14,922 nt of DNA, from contig JAEZJB010000187.1 of the NCBI GenBank assembly GCA_023415845.1, positions 1-14,922 on the forward strand, in the 5' to 3' direction. A program made the translations under genes and the position numbers. The notes below the pieces were generated by a model. That model worked only from the letters and a program-made list of their open reading frames with translations, did no database searches and was not told where the DNA came from. Every line of letters starts with the position of its first letter. The first letter of the stretch is position 1. This DNA is from Chloroflexota bacterium. GTDB lineage: Bacteria > Chloroflexota > Chloroflexia > Thermomicrobiales > UBA6265. Shown one piece after another: positions 1-8,560 of this stretch.

Positions 1-298
1 CCATCTGGGCGGCACCGGTGATCATGTTCTTGATGTAGTCGGCGTGGCCGGGGCAGTCGACGTGGGCGTAGTGCCGGTTGTCGGTCTCGTACTCGACGTG
101 CGAGGTCGCAATCGTGATCCCGCGCTCCCGCTCTTCCGGCGCGTTGTCGATCGAGCTGAAGTCCCGCACCTGGGCAAAGCCCTTGAGCGAAAGCGTCTTG
201 CTGATCGCCGCCGTCAGCGTCGTCTTCCCATGGTCCACGTGCCCGATCGTCCCCACATTCACGTGCGGCTTCGAGCGCTCAAACTTCTGCTTACCCAT
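1..298 (-). CDS. tuf: Elongation factor Tu, N-terminal part (cut by window edge)
   Basis: EF-Tu is the GTPase that carries aminoacyl-tRNA to the ribosomal A site in the cytoplasm. Only the first 99 codons are inside the window; the frame runs open off the left edge. The translation begins MGKQKFERSKPHVNVGTIG and contains the P-loop GHVDHGKT (about residues 19-26), the switch I motif RGITI and the G3 motif DCPGH, followed by the usual ADYIKNMITGAAQM. The ATG at 296-298 has an AGGGAG ribosome site at 309-314 (10-nt spacing). It is the last visible gene of the str operon, 82 bp after fusA. Identity is certain; the missing part is the rest of the GTPase domain and the two beta-barrel domains. Confidence 0.97.
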   Translation of the reverse strand, partial: MGKQKFERSKPHVNVGTIGHVDHGKTTLTAAISKTLSLKGFAQVRDFSSIDNAPEERERGITIATSHVEYETDNRHYAHVDCPGHADYIKNMITGAAQM

Positions 299-342
299 CG
301 TGTTGAAACTCCCTGAGCGCCATGCTCAAACGAGAAATCACC

Positions 343-368
343 GGTCGGCCCTCCGAGTGGGGCCGACC
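343..368 (-). other. Intercistronic hairpin, fusA-tuf
   Basis: A perfect 9-bp inverted repeat (GGTCGGCCC at 343-351, GGGCCGACC at 360-368) with an 8-nt loop lies in the 82-bp fusA-tuf gap, 12 nt after the fusA stop in the direction of transcription. It has no real T run after it, so I read it as an mRNA processing or stability element, or a weak attenuator, rather than a full terminator. Confidence 0.55.
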
Positions 369-380
369 ACCAATCTCGAA

Positions 381-2516
<2,136 letters not shown>

Positions 2517-2563
2517 GGAGTGGCGTTTCCTCACGTCGCCGGCGGCGATGCCCACCGGTTCGT

Positions 2564-2587
2564 CGCCGGAGCAGCATTGCTCCGGCG
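2564..2587 (-). other. Intercistronic hairpin, rpsG-fusA
   Basis: A perfect 10-bp inverted repeat (CGCCGGAGCA at 2564-2573, TGCTCCGGCG at 2578-2587) with a 4-nt loop begins 13 nt after the rpsG stop. No T run follows it on the transcribed minus strand, so transcription probably continues into fusA. It may protect or mark the rpsG mRNA end. Confidence 0.6.
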
Positions 2588-2600
2588 CTCGGAAGCAGGT

Positions 2601-3071
2601 CTAGTAGCGATAGTGCGAGAACGCTCGGTTGGCTTCTGCCATGCGGTGCGTGTCTTCACGTCGCTTGATGGTGGCACCCGTGCCGTTGTAGGCGTCGAGC
2701 AGCTCATTGGCGAGCTTGTCTGCCATGGACTTGCCAGGGCGGTTGCGAGCCGAGGTCAGCAACCAGCGAATCGCCAGGGACTGGCGGCGCTGGCCCTCGA
2801 TCTGCACCGGCACCTGATAGGTGGCGCCACCAACGCGGCGCGGCTTCACTTCAAGCATCGGCGTGGCATTGGACACAGCTCGCTCGAACACTTCGAGCGG
2901 GTCCTGGCCCGTCCGGTCCTGGATGCTCTGGAGGGCACCGTACATGATGCGCTCCGCCAGGCCCTTCTTGCCGCGCTGCATGATCTTGTTGATGAACCGG
3001 GTCACCAACTCACTGTTGTAGCGGGCGTCCGGGGTCGGAACGCGGCGCTGGATCTTTGCTCGTCTCGGCAT
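2601..3071 (-). CDS. rpsG: 30S ribosomal protein S7
   Basis: S7 is a primary 16S rRNA-binding protein that organises the head of the 30S subunit near the E site. The product is 156 aa, the usual bacterial length. It begins MPRRAKIQRR and keeps the conserved blocks FINKIMQRGKKGLAERIMYG, VKPRRVGGATYQVPV and RRQSLAIRWL, with a C-terminus ending EANRAFSHYRY. The ATG at 3069-3071 is preceded by GGAGG at 3084-3088, 12 nt away, which is rather long spacing. The gene is separated from rpsL by an unusually long 313 bp. In E. coli, S7 represses its own translation by binding the rpsL-rpsG gap; whether that holds here is inference. Confidence 0.98.
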   Translation of the reverse strand: MPRRAKIQRRVPTPDARYNSELVTRFINKIMQRGKKGLAERIMYGALQSIQDRTGQDPLEVFERAVSNATPMLEVKPRRVGGATYQVPVQIEGQRRQSLAIRWLLTSARNRPGKSMADKLANELLDAYNGTGATIKRREDTHRMAEANRAFSHYRY

Positions 3072-3384
3072 GCGCTTCTATTGCCTCCGTGCCTGGCCAC
3101 TGCATGATCCGGATTGATGCCACCCGGCACCCTTCGAATCGTCGTGCTTCCCAGGACTTCCGGATCGGGACACCAACCAGGTGTCCGTCGCCGGCATACA
3201 GTTCCGAAACTTCCTGAAACATGCGGGCCGCAGCCCACGGGTAAAACTGGTTCACAAGGCCCGAAATTGCAGGCACACGAAAAAGCGGTCATCACCCCCT
3301 TGCGGGGTTGCGCCGCTTTTCGTATTCCAGCTCTCTCAGTTCCGCCGAAGCGGGAACACCGGTCAGGCGCCAGCGACGTTGTCG
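3072..3384 (-). other. Long rpsL-rpsG intercistronic region
   Basis: These 313 bp hold no convincing gene. They contain the terminator-like hairpin at 3281-3320 and a second hairpin at 3223-3238 (GCGGGC, loop CGCA, GCCCAC; one G-U pair). I could not find a good sigma70 promoter for rpsG in the remainder. An 88-codon open frame crosses it but has no recognisable product (see rejected items). It could hold an S7 feedback site, by analogy with E. coli. Confidence 0.5.
3281..3320 (-). terminator. Terminator- or attenuator-like hairpin after rpsL
   Basis: The outer stem AAAAGCGG (3281-3288) pairs with CCGCTTTT (3313-3320). An inner stem pairs ACCCC (3294-3298) with GGGGT (3304-3308). On the transcribed minus strand the structure ends in CCGCTTTTTCG, the form of an intrinsic terminator whose T run is partly inside the stem. 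It lies about 62 nt after the rpsL stop. The plus strand also ends in CCGCTTTTCG, so it is symmetric. Because rpsG must still be expressed, partial termination is more likely than full termination. Confidence 0.6.
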
Positions 3385-3813
3385 CTAACCCTTCTTCGGT
3401 GCCTTGGTTCCGTACTTGGACCGCGCCTGCTTGCGGTTTTCTACGCCGCGAGCATCCAGGGCGCCACGAATGATGTGATAGCGCACACCCGGGAGATCCT
3501 TCACCCGGCCGCCGCGAATCAACACCATCGAGTGCTCCTGCAGATTGTGCCCTTCGCCAGGAATGTAGGCCGTCACTTCGACGCCACTGGTCAGGCGAAC
3601 ACGGGCAATCTTGCGCAGTGCCGAGTTGGGCTTCTTCGGCGTCATCGTCTTGACCTGGGTACAAACGCCCCGCTTCTGCGGCGCATAGGTTCCCGCCCGC
3701 AGCCGACCGGCATACCGGCCAGCAGCACTGTTGGTGAACCGCAGCGCAGGAGACTTGGTCTTCTTCTTGACGCTCTTTCGGCCCTTGCGAACCAACTGAT
3801 TGATCGTCGGCAC
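3385..3813 (-). CDS. rpsL: 30S ribosomal protein S12 (long form)
   Basis: S12 sits at the decoding centre of the 30S subunit and affects accuracy. The product is 142 aa, against 124 in E. coli; the extra residues are mainly an insert at about 25-44 between SPAL and PQKRGVC, as in the Gram-positive long form. The decoding loops TPKKPNS (58-64) and GGRVKDLPGVRYH (101-113) are intact, with lysines at 61 and 105 matching E. coli K43 and K88, so a streptomycin-sensitive form is expected. D106 matches the residue that is beta-methylthiolated in E. coli. The start is GTG at 3811-3813, fixed by the MPTINQLVRKG N-terminus and by GAGGAG at 3820-3825 with 6-nt spacing. It is the first gene of the str operon. 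Confidence 0.98.
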   Translation of the reverse strand: MPTINQLVRKGRKSVKKKTKSPALRFTNSAAGRYAGRLRAGTYAPQKRGVCTQVKTMTPKKPNSALRKIARVRLTSGVEVTAYIPGEGHNLQEHSMVLIRGGRVKDLPGVRYHIIRGALDARGVENRKQARSKYGTKAPKKG

Positions 3814-3995
3814 GAAAAGCTCCTCACCGGTCTGGCGACTTATGCCGTGCTCTGCGCGCCCGGGTTAGCACTACCCCTGGCCATCACATGTCCACCGGGT
3901 TAAGTGGAACGCAGCTGCGGAGCCGCCTGGACCGTGTCGGTTGATTGAGAATGGCTTCAGGAATAAGTCAACGGTTTGAAGCCACAACCGCACGC

Positions 3996-4016
3996 GTGGC
4001 CACCAATGGCGGCCAC
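3996..4016 (-). other. Hairpin at the 5' end of the rpsL leader
   Basis: GTGGCCACC (3996-4004), loop AAT, GGCGGCCAC (4008-4016) form a 9-bp stem with one A-C mismatch. The predicted transcription start is about 4018, so the hairpin would form at the very 5' end of the str mRNA, where such stems can slow decay. The role is inference; the repeat is seen directly. Confidence 0.5.
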
Positions 4017-4024
4017 AGAGAGGA

Positions 4025-4053
4025 ATTCTACGCACGATCCGGATTTGCGTCAA
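4025..4053 (-). promoter_or_regulatory. sigma70-type promoter of the str operon
   Basis: On the minus strand, -35 TTGACG (4048-4053) and -10 TAGAAT (4025-4030) are separated by exactly 17 bp; each hexamer matches the consensus at five of six positions. The predicted start near 4018 gives an rpsL leader of about 205 nt. Confidence 0.8.
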
Positions 4054-4334
4054 GGTAAGGCGCACCCCGCCTTCCGGCATCTATTCCCTCACCTGCAATC
4101 CATTTGGCTCCTCTACATATATGGAAAGCGTCCCCTGCGCCCGTGCTTCCCGCGCCTCTCGGGCAAGGAGCCGTCCGGGCGCGCAAGTGAACCCGGTTCC
4201 CCGGCACAGCGCGATGCGCTCAACCGTATTCGAAGGCTCACTCATGGATGTTGGGAGGCTCGTTCCCGGTCAATATCTGCCACCAGGGACGGGCCGATAC
4301 CTCCACCTGTCCGTACAGACCAATAACCCGATGG

Positions 4335-4340
4335 TATACT
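4335..4340 (+). promoter_or_regulatory. Extended -10 element upstream of yvcK
   Basis: TGG-TATACT (4332-4340) is an extended -10 (TGn plus a TATAAT-like hexamer). No good -35 is present at 16-18 bp; instead the short palindrome CTGT-N4-ACAG (4307-4318) overlaps that position. A start near 4347 would place the yvcK ATG candidates 36 nt or more downstream. Confidence 0.5.
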
Positions 4341-4451
4341 CGCCCGACAGGTACCGTGCGATCGGACGCCATCCGTTCACGTATGCCTCGGCCGCATTCT
4401 GACTTCATTCATTTGCCCGTCGGCCTGGCAATACTTCAGCTGGACTGTGCA

Positions 4452-5828
4452 ATGAAAAACGCCACCATCCGAATGTGGATGCGCCCGGGAATGCGAATCA
4501 AGCGCTGGATCGCGCTCTTCATGCTCGCGGTGGTACTCACCAGCCTCGCAATCGCCATGGGGCTCGCCTGGCTCTACGAGCATTACCAGGTGCCCACCGC
4601 GCTCCAGGAATCCGTTCGACTTCTCACACTCCAGTTCATTCCCCACCCCCTGCGCGGCGTGATCCTGCTCTCGGCAGGAGTGCTCCTCCTGGGCTTCGCC
4701 ATTCTCAAGATCACCCAGTCACTGTTCACTCCCCTTCTTAAGGAAATCACCAGTGGCCGCACCGTGTCGGAGATTTTCGTTGGCGACCGGTTTGGGCCTG
4801 CCGTACCCGAGTTCAATGTCGTCACCATTGGTGGCGGCACCGGCCTCGGGAATTTGCTGCGCGGTCTCAAGCAAGCCAACATCAATCTGACCGCCATCGT
4901 CACCGTCGCCGACGACGGCGGCAGCACCGGCCGCATCCGCGATGCCTACGACATTCCCGCACCGGGTGATATCCGAAACTGCCTTGTATCGCTGGCCCGC
5001 GACGAATCGACCATGGGGCAACTTTTCCACTATCGCTTCGATGCCGATGGATCGGAACTCTCCGGCCATTCCTTCGGCAACCTCTTCATCACCGCCATGA
5101 CCCAGGTGACAGGAAGCTTCGAGCAGGCAGTACTGGAATCCGCCCGCGTGCTCAATATCGAGGGCCGTGTGTTGCCCTCCACACTGGAGAACGTCACCCT
5201 CTGTGCCGACCGGATCGACGGCACATCGGTGCGCGGCGAATCGGCCGTCGGGCATGGTGGGCCCCAGATCCAGCGGGTCTACCTGGAACCAAACCGTCCG
5301 AAAGCCTACGATCCGGCCCTGGCGGCCATTCTCAACGCCGATCTTATCGTCCTCGGTCCTGGCAGCCTTTTCACCAGTGTCATCCCCAATCTGCTGGTCG
5401 ATGGCATTCGCGAGTCGATCCGCTGGTCGGCTGGTGCCACGGTCTACGTCTGCAACGTGGCAACCCAGGAAGGCGAAACCGATCACTTCGATTATGAAGC
5501 CCACGTCCACGAGATCGTGCAGTACCTTGGCGATGGTGAACTCGACTACGCCCTCCTGAACAACAATCGTGCCGCCCTGAGCGCCATCCGTCCTCACGAG
5601 CACGTGGAGGCCATTGCCTACGACGGTGCGATCAGGACCAGGGATGGCGTCGAGATCGTGGCCCGCGACGTCGTCAACGACCAGAATCCCCTTCGCCACG
5701 ACCCCATCAAACTTGCCTCGGAACTCCTCGAAATCGGCCGCCGGCACAAGTCCGCCACGCTCCAGCCGCGCGTGACGATCGAGACCACCGACTCCACCCA
5801 GACCGAGTCGGTAACCGTCCTGCGCTAG
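4452..5828 (+). CDS. yvcK: YvcK-family gluconeogenesis factor with two membrane helices
   Basis: YvcK proteins (CofD-like fold) bind UDP-sugars such as UDP-GlcNAc and, in Bacillus and Mycobacterium, are needed for growth on gluconeogenic carbon and for normal cell-wall synthesis. With the start used here the product is 458 aa. Residues 20-41 and 69-88 are strongly hydrophobic and should anchor it in the membrane; the catalytic-like domain follows with GGGTGLG (127-133), ADDGGSTGR (153-161), PGDIRN (171-176) and SGHSFGN (204-210). Later come LGPGSLFTSVIPNLL and CNVATQEGETDHF. The start is uncertain: ATGs at 4383, 4452, 4473, 4479 and 4491 are in frame and none has a clear ribosome site; 4452 to 4491 best match the short MRxKRW-type N-terminus of relatives. 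The membrane-anchored form is common in Chloroflexi and cyanobacteria. It precedes gap by 141 bp with no visible terminator, so the two may be cotranscribed. Confidence 0.93.
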   Translation: MKNATIRMWMRPGMRIKRWIALFMLAVVLTSLAIAMGLAWLYEHYQVPTALQESVRLLTLQFIPHPLRGVILLSAGVLLLGFAILKITQSLFTPLLKEITSGRTVSEIFVGDRFGPAVPEFNVVTIGGGTGLGNLLRGLKQANINLTAIVTVADDGGSTGRIRDAYDIPAPGDIRNCLVSLARDESTMGQLFHYRFDADGSELSGHSFGNLFITAMTQVTGSFEQAVLESARVLNIEGRVLPSTLENVTLCADRIDGTSVRGESAVGHGGPQIQRVYLEPNRPKAYDPALAAILNADLIVLGPGSLFTSVIPNLLVDGIRESIRWSAGATVYVCNVATQEGETDHFDYEAHVHEIVQYLGDGELDYALLNNNRAALSAIRPHEHVEAIAYDGAIRTRDGVEIVARDVVNDQNPLRHDPIKLASELLEIGRRHKSATLQPRVTIETTDSTQTESVTVLR

Positions 5829-5969
5829 CACGGAGTCCCTTCATGGCGCACAATGCTGGATACGGTTCCTCTGCCAGCAGGCGGACAATCGTTCCAGATG
5901 CGTTCAACGGTTCCGTGCTGTTGCCCATCTCACACCAGACGTGGGCATCCATCGATAAGGAGCAGCCAG

Positions 5970-6995
5970 ATGGTCTACAAGGTTGGCATCAACGGCTTTG
6001 GCCGCATTGGCCGACAGGTATACAAGGCAGTCGCTGAAGGTGGCTTTGGCGACCTCTTCGAGATTGTGGCAGTCAACGACCTCACCGAGAACCAGACCCT
6101 TGCCAACCTGCTCAAGCACGACTCGACCTACGGGACATATGACGCAGAGATCACGGCCGACGCCGAAGGGATCACCGTCAATGGCAAGCATGTGCGGGTG
6201 TTTGAGGAAAAGGATCCGGCTGACCTCCCCTGGGGCGACCTTGGGGTCGATGTCGTCGTCGAATCGACCGGACGCTTCACCGCAGCCGACAAGGCTCGCG
6301 CTCACATCGACGCTGGTGCCAAAAAGGTCATCATCTCGGCTCCGGCCAAGGGCGAAGACGTGACGGTGGTGTTGGGGGTCAACGAGGCAGACTACGATCC
6401 TGCCACCCATCACATCATCTCCAACGCCTCGTGCACAACCAACTGCCTCGCGCCTGTGGTCAAGGTCATTCTCGACAACTTCGGCATCGTCAACGGGATG
6501 ATGACGACCGTCCACTCCTACACGGGCGATCAGGTGCTTCTCGACGGTCCTCACCGCGACCCGCGGCGCGCTCGCGCCGCTGCCCTCAACATCGTCCCCA
6601 CGACCACCGGCGCCGCCAAGGCACTCTCGCTTGTGGTACCGGAGGTCAAGGGCAAGCTCGACGGCTTTTCGCTCCGTGTGCCAACGCCGACCGTATCGAT
6701 CGTCGACTTCGTCGCCACGACCGAGAAACCGGTCACCGTCGAATCGGTCAACGCCGCATTCAAGGCAGCATCCGAGAGCGAAGAGATGTTCGGCATCCTC
6801 GGCTACTCGGAGGAGCCCCTGGTCTCCACCGACTACAAGCAGGATCCCCGCTCGTCAATCATCGACGCCCTCTCCACCATGGTGCTTGGTGACAACATGG
6901 TGAAGGCGGTCTCCTGGTACGACAACGAGTGGGGCTATTCCTGCCGTATCGCCGACCTTGTCGCATTGGTGTGTGAGCAGGGCTTCGAAAGCTGA
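5970..6995 (+). CDS. gap: Glyceraldehyde-3-phosphate dehydrogenase, type I
   Basis: This enzyme oxidatively phosphorylates glyceraldehyde 3-phosphate to 1,3-bisphosphoglycerate in glycolysis, and runs in reverse in gluconeogenesis. The protein is 341 aa, normal for the class. The N-terminal Rossmann motif GINGFGRIGR (6-15) and D37 in AVNDL point to NAD rather than NADP. The catalytic cysteine is C155 in SNASCTTNC, with H182 in HSYTG and substrate loop residues in TTTGAAKA (211-218); the C-terminal SWYDNEWGYS is present. The ATG at 5970 has AAGGAG at 5957-5962 with 7-nt spacing, so a longer open frame beginning at 5853 is not used. It is followed by a 17-bp perfect hairpin that probably ends its transcript, then by pgk and tpiA, the next steps of the pathway. 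Confidence 0.98.
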   Translation: MVYKVGINGFGRIGRQVYKAVAEGGFGDLFEIVAVNDLTENQTLANLLKHDSTYGTYDAEITADAEGITVNGKHVRVFEEKDPADLPWGDLGVDVVVESTGRFTAADKARAHIDAGAKKVIISAPAKGEDVTVVLGVNEADYDPATHHIISNASCTTNCLAPVVKVILDNFGIVNGMMTTVHSYTGDQVLLDGPHRDPRRARAAALNIVPTTTGAAKALSLVVPEVKGKLDGFSLRVPTPTVSIVDFVATTEKPVTVESVNAAFKAASESEEMFGILGYSEEPLVSTDYKQDPRSSIIDALSTMVLGDNMVKAVSWYDNEWGYSCRIADLVALVCEQGFES

Positions 6996-7022
6996 TTCGA
7001 ACCTTCTCCGAGCATCACCTGC

Positions 7023-7059
7023 CGATGGGCTGGCACGATGATATCGTGCCAGCCCATCG
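7023..7059 (+). terminator. 17-bp perfect hairpin after gap
   Basis: A perfect 17-bp inverted repeat (7023-7039 and 7043-7059) with a 3-nt loop GAT begins 27 nt after the gap stop. The following TTGATTCAG is only weakly T-rich, so it is either a terminator without a classic U tract or a 3' mRNA stabiliser. Confidence 0.7.
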
Positions 7060-7116
7060 TTGATTCAGTCACTCCCTCGCCGATCGGTCCATCTTTCTTC
7101 GCTTCATGTGGCGGGA

Positions 7117-7145
7117 TTCAGGCAGTTCGATGCGTACGTTAAGAT
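7117..7145 (+). promoter_or_regulatory. Weak candidate promoter for pgk-tpiA
   Basis: TTCAGG (7117-7122) and TAAGAT (7140-7145) are 17 bp apart. The -35 matches the consensus at only three of six positions. It is the best spacing I found in the gap-pgk region, but confidence is low. Confidence 0.25.
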
Positions 7146-7247
7146 GAAAGAGGTCGCAACGCGCTGAAACCCGGGGGTTCCCGGGCACTGTCTCCCTGAA
7201 CTCCGCACAAACGCTCCATCATAATCCCCGTAAAATCAGGAAAACTG

Positions 7248-7271
7248 GAGTTTGTGAGTTTGTGAGTTTGT
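7248..7271 (+). repeat. Three tandem copies of GAGTTTGT
   Basis: GAGTTTGT is repeated three times without change (7248-7255, 7256-7263, 7264-7271), followed by a partial copy GA. It lies 107 bp upstream of the pgk start in noncoding DNA. It may be a simple slippage repeat or an array of regulator half-sites. Confidence 0.9.
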
Positions 7272-7378
7272 GAAACGCCGTTTTCGGAACTGGCGCACGT
7301 CGCACCACCAGTCGCGATCGTCACCAACGGTGAGCGGTCTCGCCTCACCACCAGGATCTTCCGCGAAAGGGTCAGACA

Positions 7379-8560
7379 ATGCATCCTCGCCAAATCACCA
7401 CCGCCGACGTGCAGGGCAAACGCGTGCTTTGCCGGGTTGATTTCAACGTTCCGCTCAAGGACGGCACCATCACGGATGACACGCGCATTCGCGCCGCCGT
7501 GCCTACCATCACCTGGCTTCGCGACCACGGTGCCCGCGTGATTCTCGCCAGCCATCTTGGACGCCCCAAAGGCAAGGCCGTCGACAGCCTGCGCATGACA
7601 CCCGTTGGCGCCCGGCTGTCCGAGTTGCTGGGCTCCCCGGTCGTGACGGTCGAAGACATCACCGGCCCCCTCGCCCGTCAGGCGATTGAATCCATGCATG
7701 ACGGCGACGTGGTTCTCCTCGAGAATCTGCGATTCGATCCCCGAGAGGAAGCCAACGACGAAGCGCTTGCCAGGGAGCTCGGCAGTCTCGCCGATATCTA
7801 TGTCAACGACGCGTTTGGTGCTGCCCATCGCGCCCATGCCTCCACCGAGGGAGTCGCGCATGTGCTCCCGGCATACACCGGATTCCTGATGCAGGCCGAA
7901 CTCGACGCCCTCGGCAAGCTCCTCGCTCAACCCGAACGCCCGTTCGTCGCCATCATTGGCGGCGCGAAAGTGTCGGACAAGCTTGCCGTCCTTGAGAACC
8001 TGCTCACCCACACCGACGCCCTGTTGATCGGGGGCGGCATGGCCAACACCTTCCTGTTGGCGCAGGGATACGATGTCGGCAAATCCCTGGTCGAAGAGGA
8101 CCTTGTCGACACCGCGCGTAGTCTCCTGCAGAAGGCTGAGGAGGGAGGAGTGAGTGTCGTCCTGCCATCAGACGTCGTGGTCGCCGAGTCAATCGATGCC
8201 ACCGAAGGTAACGTCACGTCCGTCGATCAGGTCGACGACAACGTCGCCATCTTCGATATTGGGCCAGGCAGCGCGGAGGGGTACGCCCGCCTCGTTGGCG
8301 ACGCTCGCACGGTCTTCTGGAACGGTCCTCTGGGCGTGGCCGAAAACCCGGCATTCACCAATGGCACCGCCACCGTGGCTCGGGCCGTTGCTGCCTGTGA
8401 TGGGTACACCGTTATTGGCGGCGGCGATTCGGTGGCAGCCATCGAACATCTTGGCCTTGCTGACCGGATCGATCACATCTCGACCGGTGGTGGTGCCTCG
8501 CTGGAGTTCCTTGAAGGTCGGGAGTTGCCCGGTGTCGCGGCCATTCCGGAGGTCGAATGA
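7379..8560 (+). CDS. pgk: Phosphoglycerate kinase
   Basis: It transfers phosphate between 1,3-bisphosphoglycerate and ADP to give ATP and 3-phosphoglycerate in the cytoplasm. The product is 393 aa, normal for bacterial PGK. The N-terminal substrate domain shows RVDFNVP (19-25), SHLGRPKG (58-65), LLENLRF and NDAFGAAHRAHAS. The hinge and nucleotide domain show GGAKVSDKL, LIGGGMANTFL, DIGPGS, VFWNGPLGV and the C-terminal GGGDSVAA and TGGGASLEFLEG. The ATG at 7379 follows AAAGGG at 7366-7371 with 7-nt spacing. Its stop overlaps the tpiA start in ATGA (8557-8560), which implies translational coupling of two successive pathway enzymes. Confidence 0.98.
   Translation: MHPRQITTADVQGKRVLCRVDFNVPLKDGTITDDTRIRAAVPTITWLRDHGARVILASHLGRPKGKAVDSLRMTPVGARLSELLGSPVVTVEDITGPLARQAIESMHDGDVVLLENLRFDPREEANDEALARELGSLADIYVNDAFGAAHRAHASTEGVAHVLPAYTGFLMQAELDALGKLLAQPERPFVAIIGGAKVSDKLAVLENLLTHTDALLIGGGMANTFLLAQGYDVGKSLVEEDLVDTARSLLQKAEEGGVSVVLPSDVVVAESIDATEGNVTSVDQVDDNVAIFDIGPGSAEGYARLVGDARTVFWNGPLGVAENPAFTNGTATVARAVAACDGYTVIGGGDSVAAIEHLGLADRIDHISTGGGASLEFLEGRELPGVAAIPEVE

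Larger units (their letters stand above)
3814..4451. other. Divergent control region between rpsL and yvcK
   Basis: This 638-bp stretch separates the minus-strand str operon from plus-strand yvcK. It holds the str promoter at 4025-4053, a hairpin at the 5' end of the rpsL leader (3996-4016), about 200 nt of rpsL leader, and an extended -10 for yvcK at 4335-4340. A second, poorer minus-strand -35-like TTGACT lies at 3966-3971 with no good -10. Between about 4054 and 4330 I recognise no gene, tRNA or known RNA; the open frames there lack ribosome sites and known products. Confidence 0.6.
6996..7378 (+). other. gap-pgk intergenic region
   Basis: These 383 bp contain no gene that I can support. 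They hold the strong hairpin at 7023-7059, a weak candidate promoter (7117-7145), three tandem copies of an 8-bp repeat (7248-7271), and a small inverted repeat GGTGAG/CTCACC at 7329-7349 just upstream of the pgk ribosome site AAAGGG (7366-7371). The length and content suggest that pgk-tpiA is controlled separately from gap. Confidence 0.55.

Noticed and set aside
3010..3276. 88-codon minus-strand open frame across the rpsL-rpsG gap, overlapping the rpsG start
   Set aside because: No ribosome site, no recognisable product, and it runs into rpsG in another frame; the region is better explained as leader and hairpins.
3871..4080. 69-codon minus-strand frame upstream of rpsL
   Set aside because: It contains the str promoter, including both hexamers, and has no recognisable product.
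4054..4330. Possible small RNA or tRNA in the rpsL-yvcK region
   Set aside because: I looked for a tRNA T-arm pattern and for strong stems on both strands and found none convincing.
4248..4451. N-terminal extension of yvcK up to an ATG at 4248
   Set aside because: The extended -10 at 4335-4340 lies inside it, the added residues do not resemble YvcK N-termini, and there is no ribosome site.
5843..6037. 64-codon frame after yvcK with GGAG at 5832-5835, overlapping the start of gap
   Set aside because: The overlap with gap is out of frame by 68 bp, composition shows no protein-like pattern, and gap has its own strong ribosome site; a leader peptide cannot be fully excluded.
7139..8011. 290-codon minus-strand open frame opposite the start of pgk
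   Set aside because: It is a shadow of pgk and of the noncoding region upstream; no ribosome site and no known domain.
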